Source: Williamsia sp. CHRR-6 (GTDB lineage: Bacteria; Actinomycetota; Actinomycetes; Mycobacteriales; Mycobacteriaceae). From it: 64,000 nucleotides of DNA. The position numbers were made by a program, and so were the translations under genes. Shown here piece after piece: positions 28,723 to 39,978 of this stretch. The stretch is taken from NCBI RefSeq assembly GCF_018474015.1, contig NZ_JAHCSG010000006.1, positions 124,001-188,000 of the forward strand, in the 5' to 3' direction. The notes beneath the pieces were generated by a model. It worked only from the letters and a program-made list of their open reading frames with translations, made no database searches and was not told the DNA's origin. Numbering within the stretch: position 1 is the first letter of the stretch; every line of letters begins with the position of its first letter.

Positions 28723-31317
28723 GTGCCTTTCGTCAACGGCGGATCCACCTCGCACGGCGAACCACGTCAGGCAGGCCCCGCGTCCGACAAGACGTCGAAC
28801 GCGGGGCCTTCCCCGTCTGGTGAGACATCTGGTGCCGCAACGGATCTGGTCGCTGCGCGCAAGCAACTGCTCACCACTGCAGCCGGCGCCAAACGCGTCG
28901 ATGCGCCCGCGCTACGCGAGGTGTTCGTCGACCTCCACGACTTCTGGTTGACCACCAAGGGAGCCGAGATCGGGGTGCGCCCTGACAGCGGCTTCGCCAT
29001 CGTTGCCGTGGGCGGCCTCGGTCGCCGAGAGTTGTTGCCGCACTCCGATCTCGATCTCATCCTGTTGCACGACGACATGGATCCCGAGCGCGTGGGTGAG
29101 GTGGCCGACGGACTCTGGTACCCGCTGTGGGACGCCAACATCAAGCTCGATCACAGCGTGCGGACCGTGCCGCAGGCGTTGCAGGTGGCGGCATCAGACA
29201 TGACCGCTTCCCTCGGGTTGCTCGAGGCCCGTCACATCGCCGGCGACGAGCGGCTCACCGAGCTGCTGATCAGCGGGGTGCGCACCCAGTGGCGCACCGA
29301 CATTCGCACCCGGTTCCCCGAGCTCGTCGAGCAGGCCGGCGATCGCTGGCGGCGTAGCGGCGACATCGCCCACCGCGCCGAGCCCGACCTGAAGAACGGT
29401 CGCGGTGGTCTGCGCGATGTGCAGATGCTCGGCGCGCTGGCCATCGCCCAGCTGACCGACGGGATGGGCCATCTGCGGCCGGACTCGCCCGGGCGTGGGC
29501 TGCACACCGCATACGGTCGGCTGCTCGACATGCGTACCGAACTGCACCGGATCGCCGGGCGACCACGCGAGCAGTTGCGCGCACAGGATGCCGACGAGAT
29601 CGCTGCCGCGCTGCGCATCGGTGACCGGTTCGACCTCGCCCGCATCATCAGCGACAGTGCGCGGACCATCAGCTACGCCGTCGACGTGGGTCTGCGGACG
29701 GCAGGCAACGCCTTGCCGCGACGCGGTCTGTCGAAGCTGCGGCGCTCGCCGGTCCGCCGTCCCCTCGACGAAGGCGTGGTCGAGCACGCGGGGGAAGTGG
29801 TGCTGGCACGCAACGCCATCCCGTCGAAGGACCCCGGCCTGATCCTGCGGGTGGCCAGCGCCTCGGCACGCACGGGGTTGCCCATCAGCGCTTCCACTCT
29901 GAGTCGGCTGGCCGACTACGCCCCCGAGCTACGTGAGCCATGGCCATCGGAGGCACTGAGCGATCTGTTGGTGCTGCTGGGCACCGGCCGCCACATGGTG
30001 GCCCCGATCGAGGCGTTGGACCGGACCGGACTGTGGGGGCGGCTGCTCCCGGAGTGGGGTGCGGTGCGTGACCTGCCGCCGCGGGACCCGATCCACACCT
30101 GGACCGTCGATCGGCACCTCGTGGAGACGGCGGCCAACGCATCGCACATGACCACCCGGGTCTCTCGGCCCGATCTGCTGGTCCTCGGCGCTCTGCTGCA
30201 CGATCTGGGCAAGGGCCGAGGATCCGATCACAGCATCGTCGGGGCCGAGCTGGCCACCCAGATCGGCAACCGCTTCGGGTTGTGGCCACAGGACGTGGCC
30301 ACCCTTTCGGCGATGGTGCGTCACCACCTGTTGCTGCCGATCACCGCCACCCGGCGCGACCTCGACGACCCCGCCACCACCCGTGAGGTCATCGACACCC
30401 TCGGCGGCGACCGGCAACTGTTGGAACTGCTCGCCGCTCTGGCCGAGGCCGACTCGTTGGCGACCGGGCCGGGGGTGTGGGGTGACTGGAAGGCGTCGCT
30501 GATCGGTGATCTGGTGCGAAAGTGCCTGGCCGCCATGGATGGTGAGGAACAGCATCCCCCTGAACCCTTGACCGCCGAGCAACGCCGCCGAGCCGAGGCG
30601 GGCGGAGTGTTCGTCGGCATCGAGCCCGGTGACGGGCAACACACCCACGTGGTCACCATGATCACCCCGGATCAGCCGGGCGCGTTGTCACGGATGGCTG
30701 GGGTGCTCTCACTCAACGGTCTGCGGTGTCGCAGCGCCGACGTGCAGGCTCATGCGGGCAGCGTCGTCAACACCTTCCGGGTGATCCCGCTCTTCGGTGA
30801 CCCGCCCGATGCTGGGCTGTTGCGCCAGCAGTTGTTGCAGGCGACTGCGGGAACCCTCGACGTGGTGGCGAGAATCGATGCGAGAGAACGAGAATCGCCC
30901 ATCCCGGTGGCACCGCCGCCGATTGCCGACACCGAGGGCGCCTCGGTGGCGGTGCCTGCCCTGTTCGCCTTGGCCCCACCGCGGGTCCTGTGGTTCGACG
31001 TCCCCGACGATCCGCAGCGCCTGCACACGCGGGCGATCATGGAGGTGCGTGCTGCCGACCGGATCGGGCTGCTGTGTCGGATCGCGGCCGAGATCGAACG
31101 CCACGGCGCCACCATCGAATGGGCCAACGTGCAGACGATGGGCGGCACCGTGATCGACACCTTCTGCCTCGTCCTCGGCGAGGACAGTCCTGCGGTCCGG
31201 CAGGCGTTGGCGGCGGGGGTTCTCACGGTGGTCCCGCCACCGCAGCCGGTGTCTTCGTCTCCAGACGGGCCGACCGCATCGGGATCGAGTCGATCCGGAG
31301 TGCCCATCGGCGGGTGA
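28723..31317 (+). CDS. glnD: PII nucleotidyltransferase/uridylyl-removing enzyme GlnD
   Basis: GlnD modifies and demodifies PII in response to glutamine; in actinobacteria it is reported to adenylylate. The 864-residue protein has the nucleotidyltransferase motif GGLGRRELLPHSDLDL (about residues 90-105), an HD domain with LLHDLGKGRGSDHS, and two C-terminal ACT domains. Conserved text begins near residue 41 (DLVAARKQLL); the preceding low-complexity segment has no alternative ATG, GTG or TTG and contains a very strong inverted repeat at 28773-28809. The start is therefore less certain than the identity. Confidence 0.92.
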   Translation: MPFVNGGSTSHGEPRQAGPASDKTSNAGPSPSGETSGAATDLVAARKQLLTTAAGAKRVDAPALREVFVDLHDFWLTTKGAEIGVRPDSGFAIVAVGGLGRRELLPHSDLDLILLHDDMDPERVGEVADGLWYPLWDANIKLDHSVRTVPQALQVAASDMTASLGLLEARHIAGDERLTELLISGVRTQWRTDIRTRFPELVEQAGDRWRRSGDIAHRAEPDLKNGRGGLRDVQMLGALAIAQLTDGMGHLRPDSPGRGLHTAYGRLLDMRTELHRIAGRPREQLRAQDADEIAAALRIGDRFDLARIISDSARTISYAVDVGLRTAGNALPRRGLSKLRRSPVRRPLDEGVVEHAGEVVLARNAIPSKDPGLILRVASASARTGLPISASTLSRLADYAPELREPWPSEALSDLLVLLGTGRHMVAPIEALDRTGLWGRLLPEWGAVRDLPPRDPIHTWTVDRHLVETAANASHMTTRVSRPDLLVLGALLHDLGKGRGSDHSIVGAELATQIGNRFGLWPQDVATLSAMVRHHLLLPITATRRDLDDPATTREVIDTLGGDRQLLELLAALAEADSLATGPGVWGDWKASLIGDLVRKCLAAMDGEEQHPPEPLTAEQRRRAEAGGVFVGIEPGDGQHTHVVTMITPDQPGALSRMAGVLSLNGLRCRSADVQAHAGSVVNTFRVIPLFGDPPDAGLLRQQLLQATAGTLDVVARIDARERESPIPVAPPPIADTEGASVAVPALFALAPPRVLWFDVPDDPQRLHTRAIMEVRAADRIGLLCRIAAEIERHGATIEWANVQTMGGTVIDTFCLVLGEDSPAVRQALAAGVLTVVPPPQPVSSSPDGPTASGSSRSGVPIGG
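28773..28809 (+). terminator. Strong terminator-like hairpin inside the 5' end of glnD
   Basis: An 11-bp perfect stem (AGGCCCCGCGT with ACGCGGGGCCT) is followed, after one mismatch, by four more pairs (CGAC with GTCG) around a 5-base loop. It lies 67-103 bases after the glnB stop codon. It could terminate or attenuate the amtB-glnB message, leaving less glnD. No T tract follows. Confidence 0.55.
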
Positions 31318-31351
31318 GCCGCGGCGCCGGGGCCTGCGGATCCGGTGCGGA

Positions 31352-31357
31352 TAGGGT
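31352..31357 (+). promoter_or_regulatory. -10 hexamer of ffh
   Basis: TAGGGT ends six bases before ATG 31364, implying a leaderless ffh message. Motif and spacing only. Confidence 0.4.
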
Positions 31358-31363
31358 GGGGGC

Positions 31364-32914
<1,551 letters not shown>

Positions 32915-32953
32915 GATCTGCCGCGAATGCGGTTGCCGCAGAGGAGGTTCGGC

Positions 32954-34072
32954 GTGGATCAACTGCACATCCGGGGTCGAGTTCCCGGGCTGGGGAAGGT
33001 GGTCCCGGACTCCGAACTGCGTGGCCTCGATTCCGTCGAGGATCGTGACGTGGAGCTGTGGATCGCCGACGGCGTCGTCGTCGAGGGGCCGCTGCCGGAT
33101 GCGGTGACCGTGGCCGACGGCGGGTGGATCGTGCCAGGTCTGGTCGACGCCCACAACCACGTCGGAATCGCCCCGGGGATGGGGGTGACCATCGAGCAGG
33201 CGCGCGCGTTCGCAGCCGCCGATGCACGCGCGGGTGCCCTGCTGATCCGCGAGGTCGGCTCACCGGTGGACACTCATCCCCTCGACGGCGACCCCGGTGG
33301 GCCGGTGCTCGTGCGGGCAGGCAGACACATCGCCCGTCGCAAGCGGTACCTGCGCGACTACGGCGTCGAACTCGAGCACCCGGATGCGCTGGCGGCCGAG
33401 GTCCGAACCCAAGCTCGGGCCGGTGACGGATGGGTGAAGCTGGTGGGGGACTGGATCGATCGTGACATCGGCGATCTCGCTCCGCTGTGGACCGACGATC
33501 AGCTGGTCGCGGCCGTGGCGGCCGCGCACGACGAGGGTGCTCGGATCACCGCCCACATCTTCGGCACCGACGCCTTGCACGGGGCCATCGCGGCAGGCGT
33601 CGACTGCATCGAACACGGCACCGGCCTGACCGATGATCTCATCGAGCAGCTGGCCACCAAACGAATCGCACTGGTGCCGACCATGATCCAGGTGGAGAAC
33701 TTTCCCTCGATCGCCGAGGGCGCCGATCGGTTCCCGACCTACGCCGCGCACATGCGCGCGCTGCACGCCGGGGCTCCAGCCGTGTTCGCCGCTGCGGTCG
33801 AGGCGGGGGTGCAGGTGTTCGCCGGCACCGACGCGGGCGGTTTCGTCGAGCACGGTCGCATCGTCGACGAGGTGGCGGCGTTGGCTGGACTGGGCTGGGG
33901 CGCCACCGGTGCGCTGGCCGCGGCGACCGTCGCCGCTCGGCGATGGTTGTCGGCGGGACGGTGCGAGGTGGGGGATCGGGCCGACCTGCTGGTGCTCGCC
34001 GCCGACCCTCGCATCGACATCGCGGCTCTGCGGGCACCGGTCGCCGTGGTGTGTGGAGGCGTCGTCCTCTGA
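32954..34072 (+). CDS. Amidohydrolase-family protein
   Basis: A 372-residue metal-dependent amidohydrolase (imidazolonepropionase-like group). The N-terminal metal motif appears as VDAHNHVGIAP, a His follows in ITAHIFGTDAL, another in DCIEHGTGL, and the late Asp in VFAGTDAGGF. The start GTG 32954 follows GAGGAGG by 7 bases. From memory M. tuberculosis carries a related gene (Rv2915c) next to ffh, so this is core synteny. The substrate cannot be told from sequence. Confidence 0.82.
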   Translation: MDQLHIRGRVPGLGKVVPDSELRGLDSVEDRDVELWIADGVVVEGPLPDAVTVADGGWIVPGLVDAHNHVGIAPGMGVTIEQARAFAAADARAGALLIREVGSPVDTHPLDGDPGGPVLVRAGRHIARRKRYLRDYGVELEHPDALAAEVRTQARAGDGWVKLVGDWIDRDIGDLAPLWTDDQLVAAVAAAHDEGARITAHIFGTDALHGAIAAGVDCIEHGTGLTDDLIEQLATKRIALVPTMIQVENFPSIAEGADRFPTYAAHMRALHAGAPAVFAAAVEAGVQVFAGTDAGGFVEHGRIVDEVAALAGLGWGATGALAAATVAARRWLSAGRCEVGDRADLLVLAADPRIDIAALRAPVAVVCGGVVL

Positions 34073-34099
34073 CGCCGATGGTCCACTGCGCCGCCGTCG

Positions 34100-34133
34100 C
34101 GATTTCACGGTGCTCGGGCGGCTCTGGCACAAT
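34100..34133 (+). promoter_or_regulatory. Promoter of the rpsP operon
   Basis: CGATTTCACG (34100-34109) and CACAAT (34128-34133) are separated by 18 bases. The ten bases CTGGCACAAT are identical to those in the rplS promoter and the upstream block matches those of rplS and rpsB. Assignment as -35 and -10 regions is inferred from this conservation. Confidence 0.55.
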
Positions 34134-34258
34134 CAGACCCTGGTTCGTCGGCACCGGTTCCGTACCGCCCGACGGTCACACCACCTCAAGCAGCAAAACC
34201 GGGCCCACCACACCGGGTGGGCCGCTGAATTGCGCAGTGACCACTGAGAGAAGAAGTC

Positions 34259-34741
34259 ATGGCCGTCAAGATCAAGCTCACCCGCCTCGGCAAGATTCGC
34301 ACCCCGCAGTACCGGATCGTCGTCGCCGACGCCCGCACCCGTCGTGATGGCCGCGCCATCGAGACCATCGGCAAGTACCACCCCAAGGAAGAGCCGTCGC
34401 TCATCGAGATCGATTCCGAGCGCGCCCAGTACTGGTTGAGCGTAGGTGCCCAGCCCACCGAGCCCGTTGCTGCGCTGCTCAAGGTGACCGGTGACTGGCA
34501 GAAGTTCAAGGGCCTCCCCGGCGCCGAGGGCACCCTGAAGGTCAAGGAGCCCAAGCCCAGCAAGCTCGACCTGTTCAATGCCGCGCTCGCCGCCGCCGAC
34601 AACGAGCCGGTCGCCGAGGCCACCACCCCCAAGAAGAAGGCCGCCAAGAAGGCCGACGGTCCTGCCGCTGACGCCACCGACGCTCCCGCCGAGACCGCCG
34701 CCGAGGCGCCCGCAGCTGCGGAGACCGAGGCCGGCGCGTGA
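34259..34741 (+). CDS. rpsP: Ribosomal protein bS16
   Basis: bS16 is a 30S assembly protein. The conserved domain fills residues 1-90 ([33 protein letters not shown]). An Ala/Glu/Lys-rich tail of about 60 residues ([15 protein letters not shown]) brings it to 160, as in other high-G+C actinobacteria. A 125-base leader separates the predicted -10 from the ATG. It heads the operon rpsP-khpA-rimM-trmD; its stop overlaps the khpA GTG. Confidence 0.96.
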   Translation: MAVKIKLTRLGKIRTPQYRIVVADARTRRDGRAIETIGKYHPKEEPSLIEIDSERAQYWLSVGAQPTEPVAALLKVTGDWQKFKGLPGAEGTLKVKEPKPSKLDLFNAALAAADNEPVAEATTPKKKAAKKADGPAADATDAPAETAAEAPAAAETEAGA

Positions 34742-34980
34742 GTGCTGTGGTCGCCGACGCCGTCGAGCACCTCGTGCGCGGCATCGTCGCCAACCCCGAC
34801 GACGTGTCGGTCGAGATGATCACCGGTCGCCGCGGGCGGCTGGTCGAGGTGCACGTGCACCCCGACGACCTGGGCAAGGTGATCGGGCGTGGCGGTCGCA
34901 CGGCGACCGCGCTGCGCACCTTGGTCGCCGGTATCGGTGGTCGTGGTCTTCGCCTCGACATCGTCGACACCGATCGCTGA
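34738..34980 (+). CDS. khpA: KH-domain RNA-binding protein KhpA
   Basis: An 80-residue single KH domain with the GxxG loop GKVIGRGGR. KhpA binds RNA, usually with KhpB/Jag, and is nearly always encoded between rpsP and rimM, as here. The GTG overlaps the rpsP TGA (GTGA), indicating translational coupling. Confidence 0.92.
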   Translation: MSAVVADAVEHLVRGIVANPDDVSVEMITGRRGRLVEVHVHPDDLGKVIGRGGRTATALRTLVAGIGGRGLRLDIVDTDR

Positions 34981-34993
34981 CCTGATCGCCCCG

Positions 34994-35509
34994 ATGGACC
35001 TTGTCGTCGGACGAGTGGTCAAATCCCATGGCGTCCGAGGCGAGGTGGTCGTCGACGTGCGTACCGACGACCCTGACACCCGTTTCGCGGTGGGTTCACG
35101 CTTGCGAGGCCGCCTCCCCAAAGGCCGCGGTGAGAGCGAATACGTGGTCGAGTCGGCCCGCGACCACAGCGGTCGGCTGTTGCTGGCGTTGGCCGGGATC
35201 GATGATCGCGCCCGCGCCGACGACCTGCGGGGGCTGCTGTTCCTCATCGACAGCGCCGCCGTGGATTCCGGCGACGATCCCGACGAGTTCTACGACCACG
35301 AACTCGAGGGCGTCGCCGTCACCACCCGAGTCGGCGACGCGGTGGGTGTGGTCGCTGAGATTCTGCACCTGCCCGGTGGCGACACGCTGGTGGTGAAGAC
35401 CGACGCCGGGGCCGAGATCCTCGTCCCCTTCGTCACCGAGATCGTCCCGATCGTGTCGACGAGCGGCATCGTCATCGATCCACCCGACGGACTACTCGAG
35501 CTGCAGTGA
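34994..35509 (+). CDS. rimM: 16S rRNA maturation factor RimM
   Basis: RimM helps mature the 30S head near uS19. The 171-residue protein has the N-terminal domain ([17 protein letters not shown], with LRGLLFLI) and the PRC-barrel C-terminal domain ([21 protein letters not shown]). ATG 34994 is chosen because the family motif starts there; the longer frame overlaps khpA. Confidence 0.94.
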   Translation: MDLVVGRVVKSHGVRGEVVVDVRTDDPDTRFAVGSRLRGRLPKGRGESEYVVESARDHSGRLLLALAGIDDRARADDLRGLLFLIDSAAVDSGDDPDEFYDHELEGVAVTTRVGDAVGVVAEILHLPGGDTLVVKTDAGAEILVPFVTEIVPIVSTSGIVIDPPDGLLELQ

Positions 35510-35523
35510 CAGCCGGCCCGGTC

Positions 35524-36228
35524 ATGCGGATCGACGTGGTCAGCATCTTCACCGACTACCTCGCGCCGCTGCGGATGGCGTTGCTCGGTCGGGCCATAGA
35601 CCGCGGGATCATCACCCTCGACATCCATGACCTACGCGATTGGACCCACGATGTGCATCGTGCGGTCGACGATTCGCCCTACGGCGGTGGGCCCGGCATG
35701 GTCATGCGTCCCCAGGTGTGGGGCGAGTGCCTCGACGAGGTGTGCCCCGACGACGCGCTGCTGGTGGTGCCCACGCCCGCAGGCGAACCGTTCACCCAGC
35801 GGGTTGCCGAGGAGTTCAGCACCGAGTCGCACCTGGTGTTCGCCTGCGGCCGCTACGAGGGCATCGACCAGCGTGTCATCGACGACACCGCGACCCGGGC
35901 GCGCGTTCGGGAGGTCTCGATCGGCGACTATGTGTTGATCGGCGGCGAGGTGGCGTGTGTGGCGATGATCGAGGCCTCGGTCCGACTCATCGACGGCGTG
36001 CTGGGCAACAAGGCGTCACACCAACAGGATTCGTTCTCCGACGGTCTGCTCGAGGGGCCGTGCTACACCCGTCCCGAGGTGTGGCGCGGTCACGCCGTGC
36101 CCCCGGTCCTGCTCAGCGGCGATCACGCCGCCATCGACAGCTGGCGGCGTGAGCAGGCGCGTGCGCGCACCGCGCTGCGACGCCCCGATCTGATCGAACG
36201 CCTGCAGGCGGAGTCGGGCGAATCCTGA
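35524..36228 (+). CDS. trmD: tRNA (guanine37-N1)-methyltransferase TrmD
   Basis: TrmD methylates G37 of tRNAs next to the anticodon, preventing +1 frameshifts. The 234-residue protein begins [13 protein letters not shown], as in the family, and holds the trefoil-knot motifs [22 protein letters not shown] and [13 protein letters not shown]. The in-frame GTG at 35506 overlapping the rimM stop would add six residues and remains possible. It closes the rpsP operon. Confidence 0.95.
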   Translation: MRIDVVSIFTDYLAPLRMALLGRAIDRGIITLDIHDLRDWTHDVHRAVDDSPYGGGPGMVMRPQVWGECLDEVCPDDALLVVPTPAGEPFTQRVAEEFSTESHLVFACGRYEGIDQRVIDDTATRARVREVSIGDYVLIGGEVACVAMIEASVRLIDGVLGNKASHQQDSFSDGLLEGPCYTRPEVWRGHAVPPVLLSGDHAAIDSWRREQARARTALRRPDLIERLQAESGES

Positions 36229-36299
36229 TCGGTCCATCGACCGTGCGGCCCGGTACCAACCTGACCTCGCACGATGGGTCGGCGGTTTAACCTGGACAC

Positions 36300-37301
36300 A
36301 TGCATCACTGGTACACCAACGACATCGTCGGTGCCGGTCGTCTGCCCCTGCTGTTCTTCTTTGTGGGCTTCATCGGCGGATTCCTCGTGACGCGAGTGAG
36401 CGTGCGGCTGATCCGCGCCGAGGTGCGTTGGTGGTTCGGCAACGTCAGCGCCGGACAAACCCATATCCATCACATGGTCTTCGGAGTGGTGCTCTCGTTG
36501 GTCTCGGGGGTGTCGTTGATCGCGGTGTCGATCACCGGTTCCCAGGCCACGCTGTCGGTGCTCAGTTGTGCCTTTGGGATCGGTGCCGCGCTGGTGCTCG
36601 ACGAGTTCGCGCTCATCTTCTATCTGCGTGATGTCTACTGGGCCGAGGAGGGTCGCGCGTCGGTGGATGCGGTCTTCGCCGCGCTCGGGGCAACGGGCAT
36701 GGTGCTCTTGGGTTTTCGTCCGATGGAGCTGTTCGAGCTGTCGGCGTTCGGGCCCGATGCTCCGCTGGTGGAGGTGGTCGTTGGGCTGGTCTTCGCCGCG
36801 GTCGGGATCGGGTTGGCGGCCGTGGTACTCGTCAAGGGCAAGATCTGGACAGGTCTGATCGGGATCTTCTTCTGGCCGCTGCTGGTCGTGGGTGCCCTGC
36901 GCATGGCACGCCCAGGCTCACCCTGGGCCCGATGGCGCTACACCAACCGGCCCAGGCGAATGCAGCGCGCGCTGCGGCGCGAGCGCCGAATCCGACGTCC
37001 GGTGATCCGGGCGAAGATCTACCTGCAGGACCTGATGGCCGGACGACCCGATGTTCCGCACGTCAAGGCCGCAGCCGAGGCAATGCTCGACGAGGTGGTG
37101 CACGCAGCACCGCCGCCCCCGCACGATCTGCCGCGAGTGTTCGGCCCGTCGCGGGCCTGGGCCCGCCCCGCCGATGCCGCACGCGTGGAGGCCTCCCCCG
37201 ACCCAGTGGGGTCGGCCACGGGTGTCGTCGACCCGCGCGGGGACTCGCCGACGGCCGAGCAGTCCATCGATCGACACCGGGATCCGGCCTCGCGCCGCTG
37301 A
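36300..37301 (+). CDS. Polytopic membrane protein of unknown function
   Basis: A 333-residue protein I cannot assign to a named family. The first two thirds contain about five hydrophobic segments (residues about 14-38, 58-80, 85-106, 122-138, 155-200). The histidine-rich motif GQTHIHHMVFG sits at the start of the second. The last 110 residues are basic then Pro/Ala-rich and should be cytoplasmic. A TAACCT -10 at 36288-36293 ends six bases before the ATG, so it probably has its own leaderless transcript although it lies between trmD and rplS. Clustered histidines suggest metal or acid-base chemistry, but no function is claimed. Confidence 0.8.
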   Translation: MHHWYTNDIVGAGRLPLLFFFVGFIGGFLVTRVSVRLIRAEVRWWFGNVSAGQTHIHHMVFGVVLSLVSGVSLIAVSITGSQATLSVLSCAFGIGAALVLDEFALIFYLRDVYWAEEGRASVDAVFAALGATGMVLLGFRPMELFELSAFGPDAPLVEVVVGLVFAAVGIGLAAVVLVKGKIWTGLIGIFFWPLLVVGALRMARPGSPWARWRYTNRPRRMQRALRRERRIRRPVIRAKIYLQDLMAGRPDVPHVKAAAEAMLDEVVHAAPPPPHDLPRVFGPSRAWARPADAARVEASPDPVGSATGVVDPRGDSPTAEQSIDRHRDPASRR

Positions 37302-37315
37302 CGGCCGCGGTTCGA

Positions 37316-37348
37316 CGATTTCGTCTGGTGTGGCTGATCTGGCACAAT
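37316..37348 (+). promoter_or_regulatory. Promoter of rplS
   Basis: CGATTTCGTC (37316-37325) and CACAAT (37343-37348) are 17 bases apart, within CTGGCACAAT as at rpsP. A leader of about 150 bases then precedes rplS. Confidence 0.55.
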
Positions 37349-37504
37349 CGTGGGGTTGCCGCTCGCCCTTGTCGATTGCAGATCCGTTCAAGGCGCCGCG
37401 ACCGACCCACGACCTGAGCACGAACCGGTCGAACCGTGCCGCCCTTCCAGGCGCCGGCCGCCAGGTTCCTCTGTTCCCAGTGAGAATCAGATAGGACTCC
37501 GAAG

Positions 37505-37846
37505 ATGAACACCCTGGACTTCCTCGACCAGCAGTCGTTGCGTGACGACATTCCCGACTTCCGCCCCGGCGACACCCTCGACGTCCACGTCAAGGTCATC
37601 GAGGGTTCCAAGGAGCGCGTCCAGGTGTTCAAGGGCGTCGTCATCCGACGTCAGGGCGGCGGCCTGCGCGAGACCTTCACCGTGCGCAAGGTGTCCTTCG
37701 GTGTCGGCGTGGAGCGCACCTTCCCAGTGCACAGCCCCACCCTGGCCAAGGTCGATGTCGTCACCCGCGGTGATGTGCGCCGCGCCAAGCTGTACTACTT
37801 GCGTGATCTGCGTGGTAAAGCCGCAAAGATCAAGGAAAAGCGCTGA
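37505..37846 (+). CDS. rplS: Ribosomal protein bL19
   Basis: bL19 sits at the 30S-50S interface. The 113-residue product has the full family length with [29 protein letters not shown], and the C-terminal [20 protein letters not shown]. It is a monocistronic-looking gene with its own promoter and a 203-bp upstream gap. Confidence 0.97.
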   Translation: MNTLDFLDQQSLRDDIPDFRPGDTLDVHVKVIEGSKERVQVFKGVVIRRQGGGLRETFTVRKVSFGVGVERTFPVHSPTLAKVDVVTRGDVRRAKLYYLRDLRGKAAKIKEKR

Positions 37847-37914
37847 TTCGGACCTGTTCGGTCGGCTCGAGTCCGGCCGGTCGGTCGTCCTCGATCGTCC
37901 TCTAGGCTGGTCGA

Positions 37915-38787
37915 GTGCCACAGACTCCGCGCCCCAATCCCGCCGACGACGAATCCCGTGGCCTCGGTGATCGGTCCTCCTCCACCGAGCCGGAAGCGCC
38001 GGATGCAGCGGGTGCCACACCCTGGCGGACCAAGGCAGACGTATCCGCCAGCGGCGGGTCTTCGTCGTCGGCGCGGTCGTTCCTGCGGGAGACGGCGATC
38101 ATCATCATCAGCGTCCTGGTGCTCACCTGGGTGTTGCAGACCTTCGTCGGTCGGCAGTACGTGATCCCGTCGGAATCGATGGAGAACACCCTGCGCGGCT
38201 GCGCCGGATGCACCAACGATCGCATCGTGATCGACAAGCTGACCTACCGGTTCAGCGACCCCGAGCCGGGCGACGTCGTGGTGTTCAAGGCCCCGACCCG
38301 GTCCTGGGATTCACAGTGGACCTCACCACGATCGAAGAACACGGTCATTCGTGGCCTACAGGATGTGTTGTCCTGGTTCGGGTTTGCGCCGCCCGACGAG
38401 AACGACCTCGTCAAACGCGTCATCGCGACCGGCGGGCAGACCGTCGAGTGCGACAACGCGGACAGCAAAGGCGTCACGGTCAACGGCAAACCCCTCGACG
38501 AGCCCTACATCGACCGTGCGCTGCAACAAAAGGACTCCTTCGCCACCGACCCCGCGTCGAATCGGACGACCAGTTGCCTCGGACCGAATTTCGGGCCGAT
38601 CACAGTCCCCAAGGGTCATGTCTGGGTGATGGGCGACAACCGCGGCAACTCGGCCGACTCCCGCTTCCACATCTCCGACGAGCTGATGGGCACCGTGCCG
38701 ATCGGCAACATCCGCGGCAAGGTGCGCTTCATCATCTACCCGTTCTCACGGCTCGGTGGGGTGGGCTCGCACAACCCCCAGCGGTAG
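37915..38787 (+). CDS. lepB: Type I signal peptidase LepB
   Basis: LepB removes signal peptides from exported proteins at the outer face of the membrane. The 290-residue protein has a hydrophilic N-terminus of about 60 residues, one membrane helix (about 62-78), the catalytic serine in [10 protein letters not shown], the catalytic lysine in [11 protein letters not shown], and the box [20 protein letters not shown] -10 at 37903-37908 ends six bases before GTG 37915. rnhB begins 7 bases after the stop. Confidence 0.95.
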   Translation: MPQTPRPNPADDESRGLGDRSSSTEPEAPDAAGATPWRTKADVSASGGSSSSARSFLRETAIIIISVLVLTWVLQTFVGRQYVIPSESMENTLRGCAGCTNDRIVIDKLTYRFSDPEPGDVVVFKAPTRSWDSQWTSPRSKNTVIRGLQDVLSWFGFAPPDENDLVKRVIATGGQTVECDNADSKGVTVNGKPLDEPYIDRALQQKDSFATDPASNRTTSCLGPNFGPITVPKGHVWVMGDNRGNSADSRFHISDELMGTVPIGNIRGKVRFIIYPFSRLGGVGSHNPQR

Positions 38788-38794
38788 GCCTCTG

Positions 38795-39469
38795 GTGTAC
38801 GCGAGCAGTCGGTGGCCACCACGCGCGCCGGTTCGGCGCGCGGGCGGCCTGAGAACCTTCGAGTTCGCGCTGAGCAACTCCGGGCTCGGTCCGGTGGCCG
38901 GTGTGGATGAGGCCGGACGCGGCGCGTGCGCCGGGCCGCTGGTGGTGGCCGCATGCGTCCTCAAACCCGCGCAGCTGCGGTCGCTGGCCGATCTCGACGA
39001 CTCCAAGCGACTCGGTGAGGCGACCCGAGAGCGGCTGTACACCTCGGTGATCCGGCACGCCGTGGCCACCAGCGTGGTGGTCATCGAGGCCGACGAGGTC
39101 GACCGGATCGGCGTCCACGTGGCCAACATCGAAGGCATGCGCCGGGCGGTCGCGACGCTCGCGGTGGCGCCGGGGTATGTGCTGTCCGACGGATTCGCTG
39201 TGCCCGGACTGACCGCGCCGTCGCTGCCGGTCATCGGCGGCGACGGCGCGGCTGCCTGCATCGCAGCCGCCAGCATCCTGGCCAAGGTGACACGAGATCG
39301 GATCATGGTCGCCATGGACGACGAGCTTCCGGGCTATCACTTCGCGGTGCACAAGGGGTACAGCACCGCGCTGCACATGTCGGCCCTCGACGAACTCGGC
39401 CCATCGGTTCAGCATCGGATGTCGTATCGGAACGTGGCGCAGCGTGCGCAACCGCAACGCGCGCGATGA
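38795..39469 (+). CDS. rnhB: Ribonuclease HII
   Basis: RNase HII cleaves RNA in RNA-DNA hybrids and removes misinserted ribonucleotides. Catalytic acidic residues lie in [28 protein letters not shown] and [18 protein letters not shown]. The start is uncertain: GTG 38795 gives 224 residues and avoids overlap with lepB, while conserved text begins about residue 25. lepB-rnhB-DUF2469 is the usual actinobacterial order. Confidence 0.92.
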   Translation: MYASSRWPPRAPVRRAGGLRTFEFALSNSGLGPVAGVDEAGRGACAGPLVVAACVLKPAQLRSLADLDDSKRLGEATRERLYTSVIRHAVATSVVVIEADEVDRIGVHVANIEGMRRAVATLAVAPGYVLSDGFAVPGLTAPSLPVIGGDGAAACIAAASILAKVTRDRIMVAMDDELPGYHFAVHKGYSTALHMSALDELGPSVQHRMSYRNVAQRAQPQRAR

Positions 39470-39532
39470 GACGCGGTCCGAGGTTGCCTCACCCGGTGAG
39501 TGTGCGGTCCGACGGGTGACTAGGCTTGCCAC

Positions 39533-39856
39533 ATGAGTGCTGAGGATCTCGAGAAGTACGAGACCGAGATGGAACTCTCCCTGTACCGCGAGTACAAGGA
39601 CGTGGTCGGTCAGTTCACCTACGTGGTGGAGACCGAACGGCGCTTCTACCTGGCCAACTCGGTGGAGCTGATGCCCCGCAACGCCGACGGTGAGGTCTAC
39701 TTCGAGCTGCGCCTGGCTGACGCCTGGGTGTGGGACATGTACCGCCCGGCACGTTTCGTCAAACAGGTGCGCGTGATCACGTTCAAGGACGTCAACATCG
39801 AAGAGCTCGAGAAGTCCGAGCTACGGCTGCCCGAAGACGGTGCGCTGCCGGACTGA
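39533..39856 (+). CDS. DUF2469 protein
   Basis: A 107-residue protein of the actinobacterial DUF2469 family (Rv2901c-like from memory), rich in acidic and aromatic residues (EMELSLYREYKDVVGQFTYV, DAWVWDMYRPARFVKQV). Its function is unknown, but its place between rnhB and yraN is very conserved. TAGGCT at 39521-39526 ends six bases before the ATG, suggesting a leaderless message. Confidence 0.9.
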   Translation: MSAEDLEKYETEMELSLYREYKDVVGQFTYVVETERRFYLANSVELMPRNADGEVYFELRLADAWVWDMYRPARFVKQVRVITFKDVNIEELEKSELRLPEDGALPD

Positions 39857-39858
39857 TA

Positions 39859-39879
39859 GCGACGCGATCTGATCGTCGC
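39859..39879 (+). terminator. Hairpin after DUF2469
   Basis: GCGACG and CGTCGC form a 6-bp stem around a 9-base loop, starting 3 bases after the DUF2469 stop. A T tract is absent. It probably bounds the DUF2469 transcript. Confidence 0.35.
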
Positions 39880-39978
39880 AGGACGGCGTTCTACACAGCT
39901 TCGGCACTGTCCACAGAATTGGTCCCCACAGCCCGCTGAGCGGGTGGGTCGGTGGTCGACGAGGTCCACGCTGGGCCC

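Noticed and set aside
39488-39500. CTCACC-C-GGTGAG palindrome upstream of DUF2469
   Set aside because: Symmetric but short, in a G+C-rich region where such dyads are common, and no matching regulator or second copy was seen.
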